From contig CAITHY010000047.1 in assembly GCA_903892315.1 (NCBI GenBank), positions 1-33,842 on the forward strand: a stretch of 33,842 bases of DNA, written 5' to 3'. How positions within the stretch are numbered: position 1 is the first letter of the stretch; each line of letters opens with the position of its first letter. Both the position numbers and the translations under genes were made by a program. Of the stretch, positions 24,533 to 33,842 are shown piece after piece. This DNA is from an uncultured beta proteobacterium (lineage in GTDB: Bacteria; Pseudomonadota; Gammaproteobacteria; Burkholderiales; Burkholderiaceae). The notes under the pieces are model-generated. The model worked only from the letters and a program-made list of their open reading frames with translations, searched no databases and was not told the DNA's origin.

Positions 24533-26643
24533 AGCAAGGCATCAATACTTGGCTCTCTACCTCTAAAGGCCTTGAATGATTCGGCTGCTGGGCGGCTACC
24601 CCCGACCTCTAGGATTTCTTCACGATAGCGGGTGCCAGTCTTCCCATCTAAGACGCTGCCAGTGAGTTTTGCAGCTTCTTCAAAAGCGGAGTAGACGTCT
24701 GCAGACAGAACCTCGGCCCACTTATAGCTGTAATAGCCAGCCGCATAACCGCCAGCAAAGATATGGCTAAAAGTATTGATCCAGCGAGAGATAGCCGGCT
24801 GTGGAATGACATTAAATTCATCCGCAATGGCTCGGGATAGATCGAGCACCGCCTGACCATGGGCATTTTTAGCATCAAAGCTGGCATGCAAACGCCAGTC
24901 GGTTAGTGACATCACAATTTGACGTAAGGTCATATAGCCATTCTGAAAATTCTTAGCAGCTAGAATCTTGTCAAACAATTCACGGGGTAGCGGTTTACCA
25001 GTTTCAGTATGGGCAGTCATTTTTTCTAAGACTTCCCATTCCCAGCAGAAGTTTTCCATGAACTGGCTTGGGAGCTCCACTGCATCCCACTCAACTCCAT
25101 TGATGCCAGATACGCCTAAAGCGCTGACTTGAGTTAAGAGGTGATGTAGACCATGTCCACTTTCATGGAAGAGGGTGATGACATCATCATGAGTAATGGT
25201 AGGTTGGCGTAAGACCCCATCGACTTTGACTGGCGGCGCAAAGTTGCAGACTAAGTAGGCAACCGGTACTTGAATCTCGCCATTCGGCAGGACTCTACGA
25301 CCGCGTGCGTCATCCATCCAGGCGCCGCCACGTTTGCCAGGGCGAGCATAGGGATCAAGGTAGAAGTAAGCCACGATATTGCCCTTGGCATTCTTCACTG
25401 AGAAGGATTGCACATCCACATGCCATGAGGGTAAGGCAGCAGCCTCAATCTTCACGCCAAACAAAGTCTGAATGACTTGGAAGAGGCCATCCAATACTTT
25501 AGGCAGCGGGAAGTACTGTTTGAGTTCGTTCTCCGAAAAGGAATAGCGCTCTTGCTTCAATCTTTCAGAGGCAAAAGCAACATCCCAGGGATCTAGTCCA
25601 TCAGTCATGCCTAATTCAGATTTGGCAAAATCAGAAAGCTCTTGCCAATCTTTCAGCGCGAATGGTTTTGCCTTCTGTGCAAAATTGGTTAAGAAGGAAT
25701 CCACTTCTTCAACACTGCTGGCCATCTTTGGCGCCAAGCTCAATGCTGCATAGTTTTTGAAGCCCAGCATACGAGCTTCTTCATCACGTAGTCTTAACTG
25801 TTCAAGCATATTTTGGGTGTTGTCCCAAGCCAATTTGCCCTTCGCGTATTGGGGCGCTAGCTCAGAAGCGCGGGTCACATAAGCCTCATACATCAAACGA
25901 CGTAACGCCCGGTTCTCCGAGTACTGCATGACCGGGTAATAAGAGGGAAAGTGGAGTGTAAAGGCCCAACCCTGAAGGTTTTTCTGCTGGGCAGTATCTG
26001 CAGCAGCTGCAATGGCATCCTCAGGTAAGCCTACTAATTCGGCTTTATCAGTGATTAGGTGAGCAAAGCCATCGGTAGCATCTAATACGTGATCTGAAAA
26101 TGCCTTGCCTAATGTCGCTTGCGCATCCTGAATTTGAGCAAAGCGCGGTTTATCTGCATCGCTGAGTTCTGCGCCACCCAAGCGAAAGTCTCGCAAAGAA
26201 TTTTCAATGACTTTTTTCTGGGCAATACTTAGCTTTGCAAAGTCAGGTGATTTGCTAAGCTCTTTAAACTTTTTGTACAGTTCTAAATTTTGCCCCAGGC
26301 TTGAAAAGAAGGCGGTGACCTTAGGCAACATCTCGCCATAAGCAGCGCGCAGCTCGGGTGTATCGGCAACGCTATTGAGGTGCGAGATCACACCCCAAGA
26401 TCTTCCAAAGAATTCTGTAGCGTCTTCTAGTGGTTCGGCTAAGGCATCCCAAGTGGATGGGGTGCTTGGATTGACTGCAACATCCACTGCATCTTGTGCA
26501 TGCTTAAGTAAATACTCAATTGCTGGTGCAATGTGCTCAGGCTTGACTTCTGAGTAGGCAGCAATCCCGCGCCCAAAAGTGGTCAGTGGGTTATTTTTTA
26601 GTTCTGCGGGTAGGGTGCTCATAAAGGATGCGGATGTAGTCAT
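24511..26643 (-). CDS. prlC: Oligopeptidase A (M3 metallopeptidase)
   Basis: Cytoplasmic zinc endopeptidase that degrades oligopeptides such as cleaved signal peptides. 710 residues compared with 680 for E. coli OpdA. The zinc site FHESGHGLHHLL is intact (HExGH), followed by the downstream Glu in GVEWDAVELPSQFMENFCWE; GGYAAGYYSYKWAEVLSADVYSAFEE near the C terminus is the family's substrate-binding loop. ATG 26643 gives the longest protein; GAGGG touches this ATG directly, too close for a standard ribosome-binding site, and ATG 26622 (703 residues) is an alternative. It follows folD by 53 nt on the same strand. Confidence 0.95.
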   Translation of the reverse strand: MTTSASFMSTLPAELKNNPLTTFGRGIAAYSEVKPEHIAPAIEYLLKHAQDAVDVAVNPSTPSTWDALAEPLEDATEFFGRSWGVISHLNSVADTPELRAAYGEMLPKVTAFFSSLGQNLELYKKFKELSKSPDFAKLSIAQKKVIENSLRDFRLGGAELSDADKPRFAQIQDAQATLGKAFSDHVLDATDGFAHLITDKAELVGLPEDAIAAAADTAQQKNLQGWAFTLHFPSYYPVMQYSENRALRRLMYEAYVTRASELAPQYAKGKLAWDNTQNMLEQLRLRDEEARMLGFKNYAALSLAPKMASSVEEVDSFLTNFAQKAKPFALKDWQELSDFAKSELGMTDGLDPWDVAFASERLKQERYSFSENELKQYFPLPKVLDGLFQVIQTLFGVKIEAAALPSWHVDVQSFSVKNAKGNIVAYFYLDPYARPGKRGGAWMDDARGRRVLPNGEIQVPVAYLVCNFAPPVKVDGVLRQPTITHDDVITLFHESGHGLHHLLTQVSALGVSGINGVEWDAVELPSQFMENFCWEWEVLEKMTAHTETGKPLPRELFDKILAAKNFQNGYMTLRQIVMSLTDWRLHASFDAKNAHGQAVLDLSRAIADEFNVIPQPAISRWINTFSHIFAGGYAAGYYSYKWAEVLSADVYSAFEEAAKLTGSVLDGKTGTRYREEILEVGGSRPAAESFKAFRGREPSIDALLRHGGLA

Positions 26644-26696
26644 CCCTCTAGCTTAATGGACTGGGAGCGATTTTGCCAAAAGTCCCAGCCAATTCC

Positions 26697-27551
26697 TTAA
26701 TGCTTGGCGGCCTTTTCGGCAGCTTCTAGAGTGTTCATGAGCAGCATGGTGATGGTCATGGGCCCCACGCCTCCCGGGACCGGGGTAATCCAGCCTGCAA
26801 TGTACTTGGCGGTATCAAAATCTACGTCGCCACACAGCTTGCCATCAGGGAGGCGGTTGATGCCCACATCAATGACAACGGCGCCGTTCTTTACCATATC
26901 ACCAGTAATCATCTTGGGTTTGCCGGTGGCAACGACCAAAATATCAGCATCCTTGGTATGGTGAGCTAAGTCTCTAGTCTTGCTATTACAAATCGTGACT
27001 GTTGCACCTGCTTGTAGAAGCAGCATTGCCATAGGCTTGCCCACAATATTAGAGGCGCCCACAATGACAGCGCGTGCACCACGAGTCGGATATTCAATGC
27101 TTTCCAGAATCTTCATGCAGCCATAAGGTGTGCAAGGTTTAAACTCCGGCTGGCCAACCATCAAAGCGCCGGCATTAGCAACGTGAAAGCCATCCACATC
27201 CTTTTCTGGAGCAATCGCTTCGAGCACTCTCTCAGAAGCAATATGTTCAGGCAAAGGTAATTGCACCAAGATGCCATGAATCGCCGGATCTGCATTCAGG
27301 GTGGCAATACGAGCGAGCAACTCTTCTTCGCCCAGTTCTACAGAATAGCGTTCCAAAACAGAATGAAAGCCGACATCCTCACAAGCTTTTACTTTATTGC
27401 GTACATACACCGCGCTCGCAGGATTGTCGCCAACCACTATCACTGCTAGGCCTGGTCTAGTGCCTTTGGCGGTAACAATGGCGCCGCGTGCAGCAATTTC
27501 AGTACGCAGTTTTTTAGAAAGAGCGTTTCCGTCTAATAGTTGAGCTGGCAT
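26697..27551 (-). CDS. folD: Bifunctional methylenetetrahydrofolate dehydrogenase / cyclohydrolase
   Basis: Interconverts 5,10-methylene-THF, 5,10-methenyl-THF and 10-formyl-THF with NADP, feeding purine and formyl-methionine synthesis. 284 residues, as expected. Motifs: [21 protein letters not shown] with the catalytic Tyr and Lys, [49 protein letters not shown] Rossmann motif, and [18 protein letters not shown]. It follows the response-regulator gene by 15 nt, so the sensor, regulator and folD are probably one transcript. Confidence 0.97.
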   Translation of the reverse strand: MPAQLLDGNALSKKLRTEIAARGAIVTAKGTRPGLAVIVVGDNPASAVYVRNKVKACEDVGFHSVLERYSVELGEEELLARIATLNADPAIHGILVQLPLPEHIASERVLEAIAPEKDVDGFHVANAGALMVGQPEFKPCTPYGCMKILESIEYPTRGARAVIVGASNIVGKPMAMLLLQAGATVTICNSKTRDLAHHTKDADILVVATGKPKMITGDMVKNGAVVIDVGINRLPDGKLCGDVDFDTAKYIAGWITPVPGGVGPMTITMLLMNTLEAAEKAAKH

Positions 27552-27566
27552 AGAAAGCCCCAGTGA

Positions 27567-28214
27567 TTAATTAGGTTGTGGGTCAGATAAAGCCAGGCGG
27601 AGCAGGTCAGCAACCGTATTGACGTTGAGCTTCTCCATAATGTTGGCGCGGTGCGCTTCAACTGTTTTGATTGAGATGCCGAGGTCATCTGCAATTTGTT
27701 TATTTAAACGGCCTGCAACAATACGCTCAAGAACCTGACGTTCGCGACCAGTTAACTTGCTGAGTAAGCTCTGGGTAATTTTGCGTTGACTAGCTTGTGA
27801 ATAATCGATGCGCGCTTTAGCAAGCATGCGATCCACTAAACCACATAGATCATTTTCTTTAAAAGGCTTTTCAATGAAATCTACTGCACCACGCTTCATG
27901 GTGGAGACGGCCATCGATACATCGCCGTGACCAGTAATAAAAGCAACTGGCATTGGCAGGTTTTCGCTAGTTAAGCGCTCCTGTAACTCAAGGCCTGACA
28001 TACCAGGCATACGCACATCCAGAATGGCGCAAGAGATAGTGGACTTATCGGTGCTTTGCAAAGACTGCAAGAAACGTTCTGCGCTTGCATGGCAACGTAC
28101 AACGTAACCATTGCTTTCTAATAGCCAAGTGAGCGAATCTCTTACCGCTTCGTCATCGTCAACTACATAGACAACTTCGGCTTGATTTGGTTTTGCAGTA
28201 GCGCTTAAGTTCAT
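27567..28214 (-). CDS. FixJ/TtrR-type response regulator (REC + LuxR HTH)
   Basis: A 215-residue transcription factor: receiver domain (residues 14-125) with acidic pocket VVDDDE, phospho-acceptor Asp66 (ILDVRMPGMSG) and Lys in FIEKPF, then a LuxR-type helix-turn-helix (about 147-210, LTGRERQVLERIVAGRLNKQIADDLGISIKTVEAHR). This layout fits FixJ, TtrR, DctR and similar regulators. It lies 35 nt after the sensor-kinase gene, its certain partner. The target genes are unknown; the divergent aceE operon is an obvious candidate by position. Confidence 0.94.
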   Translation of the reverse strand: MNLSATAKPNQAEVVYVVDDDEAVRDSLTWLLESNGYVVRCHASAERFLQSLQSTDKSTISCAILDVRMPGMSGLELQERLTSENLPMPVAFITGHGDVSMAVSTMKRGAVDFIEKPFKENDLCGLVDRMLAKARIDYSQASQRKITQSLLSKLTGRERQVLERIVAGRLNKQIADDLGISIKTVEAHRANIMEKLNVNTVADLLRLALSDPQPN

Positions 28215-28249
28215 ATCAGTTCTCGCGAGGTAATTCTTTAAATTCGAAA

Positions 28250-30772
28250 TTAAACAGTGGCCTTAGATTCAGGAGATTCCAGCGGTAGAAGTATTGTAAA
28301 GGTGCAGCCAGCCAGCTTGGTTTGTTCTGAGTCTTGAACATTGGTGGCCCAAAGTCTGCCATGGTGAGATTCAATGATGGAGCGGCAAATATTGAGTCCC
28401 ATGCCCATTCCATCGGATTTAGTGCTGAAAAACGGCTCAAATATGCGTTCCAGAACGTTTTCCGAGATACCGCCCCCAGCATCAGTGACCTGGATTCTGA
28501 GCATGGCAGGGAAGATGCTAGTGTCTAAATCTGCGCTAATTCGAACTGGTGGTGCTGACCAACGAGAGGAGAGTGGGTAAGCCTCACGGACGCTATCCAA
28601 GGCGTTTTTTAGTAGATTGACCACCACCTGCAGGATCAAAACGGGATCCAGGTCAACTGCAGGCAGATTTTCAGCAATTTCTGAGGCAATGACTAGGCGA
28701 TGGCGGTGGGCTTCAATCTCAACCAAGCCAACGGCATCATTAATAATTTCAGTGATGTTTGAAGATTTACGTTGAGGCTCGCTGCGCTTAACAAAGCCTC
28801 GAATGCGCTGAATGATCGTGCCAGCACGATGGGCTTGGTCAGAAGCTTTTTCTAGTGCCGGCAAAATCTCTTTGGTAAGAGCAGGGTCTAGATGCCCATC
28901 TAAACGCTTAGCAACACCCATGCAGTAGTTTGATATTGCAGAGAGAGGTTGGTTTAGTTCATGGGCCAAAGAAGATGCCATTTCACCCATCGTAGTGAGA
29001 CGACTAGTGAACTGCATACGCTCTTGTTGTTGTAGGGCTAAATCATCTGCTTCTTTACGCGCGGTAATGTCAGTGGCGATCAATAACTGCGCAAGATGTC
29101 CATCTACCCAAGGGATGTAACGACGCCTAACTTCAAACCATTGATGGTTGTCATCGCCAAGCTGAACCTCTACGGATTCGGATTCTTGGTACAAGAATGA
29201 TGTTGGAATACCAGGAGGAGAATCCTCCAGATCCTCTGCAATATCTCGCATCGTCGTGTTGCTGGTATCGCTACCCGCTAATTGGAAATGGCCTTTAGAG
29301 TTATCGCCAAAGCGCTCCCGGTAAAAACGATTAGCAAACAGCAGGGCGTTGGTCTCCAGCGAGACCACCGATACGGCGGCGTCTAGACTTTCTAGAACGG
29401 TGGTAAAGCGATCTTGAGAGGCGGCTAATTCTTCGCGAATCTTTTTGGGCTCAGAAATATCAATTAATGAAGTAACCCAACCAGTCTGCTTGCCTTTTTC
29501 ATTCAGCAGCGGAGCAATAAAGGTGCGCGTCTGTATCAGGCTGCCATTTCGCTTTAGGATTACTCCTTCGATTCCACTTCTCATCACAGCGCTGAAGTCG
29601 GATTTCATCGCCCGATTCATTTTCTCAACAAGCTCATCTCTTCTATTATCTGGCCAGAATGGAAAGGGTGGAGTGAGTCCTATTAATTCTTCCGATGTCC
29701 AGCCCGTCATTTCACAAAACGCTCGATTCACATAAGTAATGCGCTTTTCCATATCATGCGCACGAATACCCACGGGGGTTGAGTCTTCCATGGCATTGCG
29801 AAAGCTTGTCTCTTTGCGCAGACTTGCTTCAGCCTCTTGGCGAACTTGCATTTGCTTAAGTACGGACCACAGACTCCAAACCACGAATGCGCTTAATCCA
29901 ATCACAACGCCAATTAGCATCCTGAAGGTGAGGTTGGTTGGTGGGGGATAAGTATCAATGCGTAAATTAATGTTGGGGCTCAAGACCCCAATATCTAAAC
30001 TTGTCTGATTGCTAAATGCTCGTTTGGGGGTATCTCTATCGGAAGAGATACCCAATACTCTTTCATTGTCAGTGAGCAAGGTAAATCGGTAGTGGGATTT
30101 CAATTCACTGGGCAGGGCATCTAATATTCCCTGGGTGGTGTAGAGCGCTGCCAAGAAGCCAACTACTTCTCCTCCAACGATATTGGGTACCACTTGCCAT
30201 AAGACGATTTTTCTATCCGTGGCGATCGGTGCGTCACCCGGTAGATTTAAGGAAACAAACTGGCTAAAGGCTGCTCGATTGGTTACTCGACTCAGTTCAA
30301 TAGTTGATGCAAGACTAGAATTAATCAGTTGATCATTTTGGGTTTTGCTAATCCAATCTGAGTTGTTGCTTTCAGCCGGTGCTGCCCATAGCCGCTGATT
30401 TTGATTGTTTAGCCAAACAATTTTGACGATCTCGTGATTATTTAAAACAAGATCCTCTGATTGTTCGCGCGCAATTTGCCTTAGCTTGGCTTGATCTTCA
30501 CTCGCAGCTACCTCTCGATTAATCGTTGTTAATGCATCAAGGTTGCTGGCAAAACGCGATTGAATACGCTGCTTAGCAAATGAAAGCTCCCTAAATAGGG
30601 CGGCCTCTTGCTGATTCTTTTCTTGTAGATGCAGTGTCCCCAAAATAATGCCCATGACTGCTGTAAACAGAACAATAGCTAAAAGAGGGGTGTAAACAAT
30701 CCTAAACCCGCGTATTTTGCGAAGCCATCTCAGCGGACTAAGGACTAGACTGGAAAATGCTGTTTTTCTCAT
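28250..30772 (-). CDS. Membrane-bound two-PAS sensor histidine kinase
   Basis: An 840-residue kinase. TM1 at about 25-48, an extracytoplasmic sensor region of about 230 residues, TM2 at about 283-306, a short coiled linker, PAS1 (323-440), PAS2 (453-571), then HisKA with His604 in SLAHELNQPLSAISNY and a HATPase domain with N-box (719-723), DAGGG (764-768) and MGMGL. HELNQPL and the FixJ-type partner put it in the DctB/FixL-like group. Neither PAS shows a heme signature I can recognise, so oxygen sensing is not supported. The gene is divergent from aceE over 205 bp and first in the run sensor-regulator-folD. Confidence 0.92.
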   Translation of the reverse strand: MRKTAFSSLVLSPLRWLRKIRGFRIVYTPLLAIVLFTAVMGIILGTLHLQEKNQQEAALFRELSFAKQRIQSRFASNLDALTTINREVAASEDQAKLRQIAREQSEDLVLNNHEIVKIVWLNNQNQRLWAAPAESNNSDWISKTQNDQLINSSLASTIELSRVTNRAAFSQFVSLNLPGDAPIATDRKIVLWQVVPNIVGGEVVGFLAALYTTQGILDALPSELKSHYRFTLLTDNERVLGISSDRDTPKRAFSNQTSLDIGVLSPNINLRIDTYPPPTNLTFRMLIGVVIGLSAFVVWSLWSVLKQMQVRQEAEASLRKETSFRNAMEDSTPVGIRAHDMEKRITYVNRAFCEMTGWTSEELIGLTPPFPFWPDNRRDELVEKMNRAMKSDFSAVMRSGIEGVILKRNGSLIQTRTFIAPLLNEKGKQTGWVTSLIDISEPKKIREELAASQDRFTTVLESLDAAVSVVSLETNALLFANRFYRERFGDNSKGHFQLAGSDTSNTTMRDIAEDLEDSPPGIPTSFLYQESESVEVQLGDDNHQWFEVRRRYIPWVDGHLAQLLIATDITARKEADDLALQQQERMQFTSRLTTMGEMASSLAHELNQPLSAISNYCMGVAKRLDGHLDPALTKEILPALEKASDQAHRAGTIIQRIRGFVKRSEPQRKSSNITEIINDAVGLVEIEAHRHRLVIASEIAENLPAVDLDPVLILQVVVNLLKNALDSVREAYPLSSRWSAPPVRISADLDTSIFPAMLRIQVTDAGGGISENVLERIFEPFFSTKSDGMGMGLNICRSIIESHHGRLWATNVQDSEQTKLAGCTFTILLPLESPESKATV

Positions 30773-30977
30773 GAATACAGAACATTTTGCCTTACTTGCC
30801 TATTTAAATAGCCAATTCCTCCCCTGACTTGGCTTCTTATTTGCACTGCAATAAAATACCACATTATGAGAAATACTATCATTATGTGGAAAATTGCTTG
30901 TTTACACCCATATACCTTCCTAGAATATTGCCTATAGAGTTAATGACAAATTAAGCACTATTTAATGGAGACAAAAG
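30773..30977. promoter_or_regulatory. Divergent intergenic region kinase/aceE
   Basis: Holds an 11-bp dyad (30859-30889), a candidate aceE promoter TTGTTT-N17-TAGAAT (30898-30903, 30921-30926) with a good -10 but poor -35, and the aceE ribosome-binding site GGAG (30967-30970). No tRNA or small ORF was seen. Confidence 0.5.
30859..30889. promoter_or_regulatory. Inverted repeat, probable operator upstream of aceE
   Basis: CCACATTATGA and TCATTATGTGG are separated by 9 nt and match as an inverted repeat at 10 of 11 positions; the heptamer CATTATG also repeats directly 18 bp apart. It lies just upstream of the candidate -35 of aceE. It does not match the PdhR consensus known from E. coli. Confidence 0.5.
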
Positions 30978-33674
30978 ATGGCAGCAGTTCCAGACCAAGT
31001 ATTAGGTAAACAGAACGCCCAGGATGCGGATCCTGGCGAGACTCAGGAATGGTTACAGGCGCTCGATGGTGTTATTCGTAACGAAGGTCCTGAGAGGGCT
31101 GCCTATCTCATCGATCAACAAATTTCTCATGCTCGTGTCAACGGAGTGGTGCAGCCTTTCCATGCCGAGACTCCTTATATCAATACGATTCCTGTTGAGA
31201 ATCAAGCCCGCTTACCAGGTGATCAAAATGTGGAACATCGCATTCGTTCATACACTCGCTGGAATGCAATGGCGATGGTCTTGCGCGCTAACAAAGACAC
31301 GAATGTCGGTGGACACATTTCTTCATTCCAGTCAGCAGCCACTTTGTATGACGTTGGCTTTAACCATTTTTGGCATGCACCGTCTCCTGAGAATGGTGGA
31401 GATTTAATATTTGTTCAAGGCCACTCAGCACCAGGCGTTTATGCACGTGCATATATGTTAGGTCGCCTCGAGGAGGGGCAGCTCAATAACTTCCGCCAAG
31501 AAGTCGGCGGCAAAGGTATCTCTAGCTATCCACATCCTTGGTTGATGCCAGACTTCTGGCAGTTCCCAACAGTATCGATGGGCTTAGGCCCGATCATGGC
31601 CATTTACCAAGCACGCTTTATGAAGTACCTCACAGATCGTGGCTTCATTCAAGAGCAAGGCCGTAAGGTTTGGGCGTTCTTGGGTGATGGCGAAACTGAC
31701 GAACCAGAATCATTGGGCGCGATTGGTATGGCCGGTCGTGAAAAACTCGATAACCTGATTTTTGTAATCAACTGTAATTTGCAGCGCCTTGATGGACCAG
31801 TGCGTGGCAACGGTAGCATTATTCAAGAGCTCGAGAGCGAGTTCCGCGGTGCTGGCTGGAATGTCATCAAAGTTGTGTGGGGTGGTCAGTGGGATGCTCT
31901 ATTTGCGCGCGACAAAAAAGGTATCTTGATGCAGCGCCTGGGCGAGATCGTCGATGGCCAGTATCAGACCATGAAGTCGAAGAATGGCGCCTACGTTCGC
32001 GAGACCGTTTTCAATACTCCAGAATTAAAAGCCTTGGTAAGCGACTGGAGTGATGATGAAATTTGGCAATTGAATCGTGGCGGTCATGATCCACATAAAG
32101 TTTACGCAGCATTCCATGCGGCGGTAAATCATAAAAATCAACCTACCGTGATCCTAGCTCATACCATTAAAGGTTATGGCATGGGCGGTTCAGGTGAGGC
32201 GATGAACATTGCTCACCAAGCAAAGAAGATGAACGATGACGACGTCCGTCGTTTCCGTGATCGCTTTGAGATTCCCGTTAAAGATGAAGAATTAGATGAA
32301 ATGCCTTTGGTGAAATTTGCCGAAGGTAGTCCTGAATTGGAATACATGAGGGCGCGTCGTCAAGAGTTGGGTGGTTACTTGCCGCAACGTCGCACTAAAG
32401 CGGAGAGCTTGCCTGTTCCTGCTTTAGAAGTATTTGCGCCATTGCTTGAGGCAACTACTGAAGGTCGTGAGATTTCCACAACCATGGCATTTGTGCGCAT
32501 GCTCAATACGGTAGTGCGCGATAAGGTGTTGGGTAAGCGGGTAGTGCCGATTGTTCCAGATGAGTCCCGTACCTTTGGCATGGAAGGCATGTTCCGTCAA
32601 TTAGGCATCTGGAATCAACTGGGTCAGCTCTACACGCCAGAAGATCATGATCAGTTGATGTTCTACAAAGAGGACAAGACAGGTCAAATTCTGCAAGAGG
32701 GCATTAATGAGGCAGGTGGTATGTGCGACTGGATCGCCGCTGCGACTTCGTACTCTACACACGGTGTACCCATGCTGCCTTTCTATATCTTCTACTCCAT
32801 GTTTGGTTTCCAGCGTATCGGTGACTTAGCTTGGGCTGCAGGTGATATGCGTAGCCGTGGCTTCTTGCTCGGTGGTACGGCCGGTAGAACTACCTTGAAC
32901 GGTGAAGGCTTACAGCACGAAGATGGCCACAGTCATCTTTGGAGTGGTGCGGTTCCTAACTGTATTAGCTATGACCCAACCTTCTCATTTGAATTGGCGG
33001 TAGTGATTCAGGATGGTATGCGTCGTATGTTGGAGGTTCAGGAAGACGTGTATTACTACGTTACTTTGATGAATGAGAACTATTCACACCCAGCAATGCC
33101 TAAGGGTGCGGAGAAAGACATCATTAAGGGTATGTATAAGCTCAAGTCTGTTGGTGATGACAAAGCAAAATTACGCGTACAGCTTTTAGGATCAGGAACG
33201 ATCTTCCGTGAAGTAATCGAAGCTGCAGAGATCCTTCATAAAGACTGGGGGGTTGCTTCTGATTTGTGGGGATGCCCAAGCTTTACTGAGTTAGGCCGTG
33301 ATTGGACTGCGGCACACCGTAGCAATCTCTTAAATCCAGCAGCTACACCAGTGTTATCTCATGTAGAGAAATGCTTGAAGGATACTTCGGGCCCAATCGT
33401 TGCGGCTACTGACTATGTTCGCTTATTTGCTGAGCAAATTCGTCCAGCAATCCAGCACATGGGCCGCCGTTATGAGGTATTGGGTACCGATGGCTTTGGT
33501 CGCTCTGACACTCGTGAAAAACTCCGTGACTTCTTTGAAGTAGATCGTCGTTGGGTCGTTCTGACTGCCTTGAGATCTTTAGTTGACTCTGGACAACTTG
33601 AGCGCTCTAAGTTGGCTGAGGCGATTCAGAAGTACAACATCGATGCTACTAAACCAAACCCTATGACGGTTTGA
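30978..33674 (+). CDS. aceE: Pyruvate dehydrogenase E1 component (homodimeric)
   Basis: Thiamine-diphosphate-dependent decarboxylation of pyruvate and acetyl transfer to E2 lipoyl groups. 898 residues, against 887 in E. coli. TPP-binding motif GDGETDEPE...NCNLQRLDG (residues 236-271) is intact, with HISSFQSAATLYDVGFNHFW in the active-site loop and PFYIFYSMFGFQRIGDLAWAA in the pyrimidine domain. ATG 30978 has GGAG at 7 nt. aceF follows after 15 nt, the classical aceEF order. Confidence 0.98.
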   Translation: MAAVPDQVLGKQNAQDADPGETQEWLQALDGVIRNEGPERAAYLIDQQISHARVNGVVQPFHAETPYINTIPVENQARLPGDQNVEHRIRSYTRWNAMAMVLRANKDTNVGGHISSFQSAATLYDVGFNHFWHAPSPENGGDLIFVQGHSAPGVYARAYMLGRLEEGQLNNFRQEVGGKGISSYPHPWLMPDFWQFPTVSMGLGPIMAIYQARFMKYLTDRGFIQEQGRKVWAFLGDGETDEPESLGAIGMAGREKLDNLIFVINCNLQRLDGPVRGNGSIIQELESEFRGAGWNVIKVVWGGQWDALFARDKKGILMQRLGEIVDGQYQTMKSKNGAYVRETVFNTPELKALVSDWSDDEIWQLNRGGHDPHKVYAAFHAAVNHKNQPTVILAHTIKGYGMGGSGEAMNIAHQAKKMNDDDVRRFRDRFEIPVKDEELDEMPLVKFAEGSPELEYMRARRQELGGYLPQRRTKAESLPVPALEVFAPLLEATTEGREISTTMAFVRMLNTVVRDKVLGKRVVPIVPDESRTFGMEGMFRQLGIWNQLGQLYTPEDHDQLMFYKEDKTGQILQEGINEAGGMCDWIAAATSYSTHGVPMLPFYIFYSMFGFQRIGDLAWAAGDMRSRGFLLGGTAGRTTLNGEGLQHEDGHSHLWSGAVPNCISYDPTFSFELAVVIQDGMRRMLEVQEDVYYYVTLMNENYSHPAMPKGAEKDIIKGMYKLKSVGDDKAKLRVQLLGSGTIFREVIEAAEILHKDWGVASDLWGCPSFTELGRDWTAAHRSNLLNPAATPVLSHVEKCLKDTSGPIVAATDYVRLFAEQIRPAIQHMGRRYEVLGTDGFGRSDTREKLRDFFEVDRRWVVLTALRSLVDSGQLERSKLAEAIQKYNIDATKPNPMTV

Positions 33675-33689
33675 TAAGAGATAAATACT

Positions 33690-33842
33690 ATGAGTCAAAT
33701 AATTGAAATCAAAGTCCCGGATATCGGTGACTATAAAGATGTGCCTGTGATCGAAGTCTTGGTGAAGGCTGGCGATATGGTTGAGAAAGAGCAATCTATC
33801 GTGGTGCTGGAGTCTGATAAAGCCACCATGGATGTTCCCTCA
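33690..33842 (+). CDS. aceF: Dihydrolipoamide acetyltransferase (PDH E2), 3'-truncated by the window edge
   Basis: The first 51 codons are visible. They form a lipoyl domain: [20 protein letters not shown], then [12 protein letters not shown] and the lipoylation motif [11 protein letters not shown] with the modified Lys. This is the start of E2 of the pyruvate dehydrogenase complex, which carries acetyl groups on lipoyl arms. It is 15 nt after aceE; the ribosome-binding site is AAGAG about 9 nt before the ATG. The rest lies beyond the window. Confidence 0.95.
   Translation, partial: MSQIIEIKVPDIGDYKDVPVIEVLVKAGDMVEKEQSIVVLESDKATMDVPS

Noticed and set aside
28216..28482. 88-codon minus-strand frame at the end of the sensor kinase
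   Set aside because: It overlaps the kinase HATPase domain in another frame and shows no protein family features.
28250..30772. FixL-type heme oxygen sensor
   Set aside because: Two PAS domains are present, but I cannot identify the heme-binding histidine context, and the N-terminal periplasmic sensor region suggests a different input.

Overview
The window looks like chromosome of a low-GC member of the Burkholderiaceae, most likely Polynucleobacter or a close relative. This rests on the gene content (a long IF-1 paralog next to a cold-shock gene, a Burkholderiales-type EI24 protein, HrpA of about 1350 residues), on the order folD / response regulator / sensor kinase / aceE / aceF, and on a base composition well below that of Burkholderia or Ralstonia. 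No database search was possible. Gene density is high, and I see no insertion sequence, prophage, CRISPR array, tRNA or rRNA.

Layout. 1-4.0 kb: 3' part of rnr (RNase R), rlmB, a small DUF2892 membrane protein, then a cold-shock protein gene with a long leader, an intrinsic terminator, and an infA paralog directly behind it. 4.0-7.8 kb: transaldolase and ribose-5-phosphate isomerase A (divergent pentose-phosphate genes), a structured intergenic region that I interpret as a small RNA gene, then yggX and argA on the minus strand. 7.8-11.8 kb: hrpA. 11.9-16.5 kb: a plus-strand cluster of five genes of unclear joint role: a secreted YVTN beta-propeller, a secreted NodB-fold deacetylase-like protein with an altered metal motif, a sterol-desaturase-family membrane protein, an EI24/CysZ-like membrane protein and a CinA/MoaB-like molybdopterin-binding-fold protein.

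16.5-21.5 kb: the nitrogen-control locus glnA-ntrB-ntrC followed by xthA. Two 17-bp NtrC-type dyads and a plausible -24/-12 promoter precede glnA, and a textbook intrinsic terminator lies inside the first codons of ntrB. The NtrC protein carries GAFPGA in place of GAFTGA and has lost the Walker B aspartate, so it may not work as a normal sigma-54 activator. 21.5-24.4 kb: an RND efflux pump remnant, a secreted lipase-like hydrolase and an orphan ModA-like binding protein. 24.5-30.8 kb, all minus strand: prlC, folD, a FixJ-type regulator and a large two-PAS sensor kinase. 31.0 kb to the end: aceE and the start of aceF, divergent from the kinase.

The items most worth a second look are the putative 160-nt small RNA between rpiA and yggX, the degenerate NtrC beside its own apparent binding sites, the terminator embedded in ntrB, the csp-terminator-infA arrangement and the NodB-like protein with a TFDTG motif.
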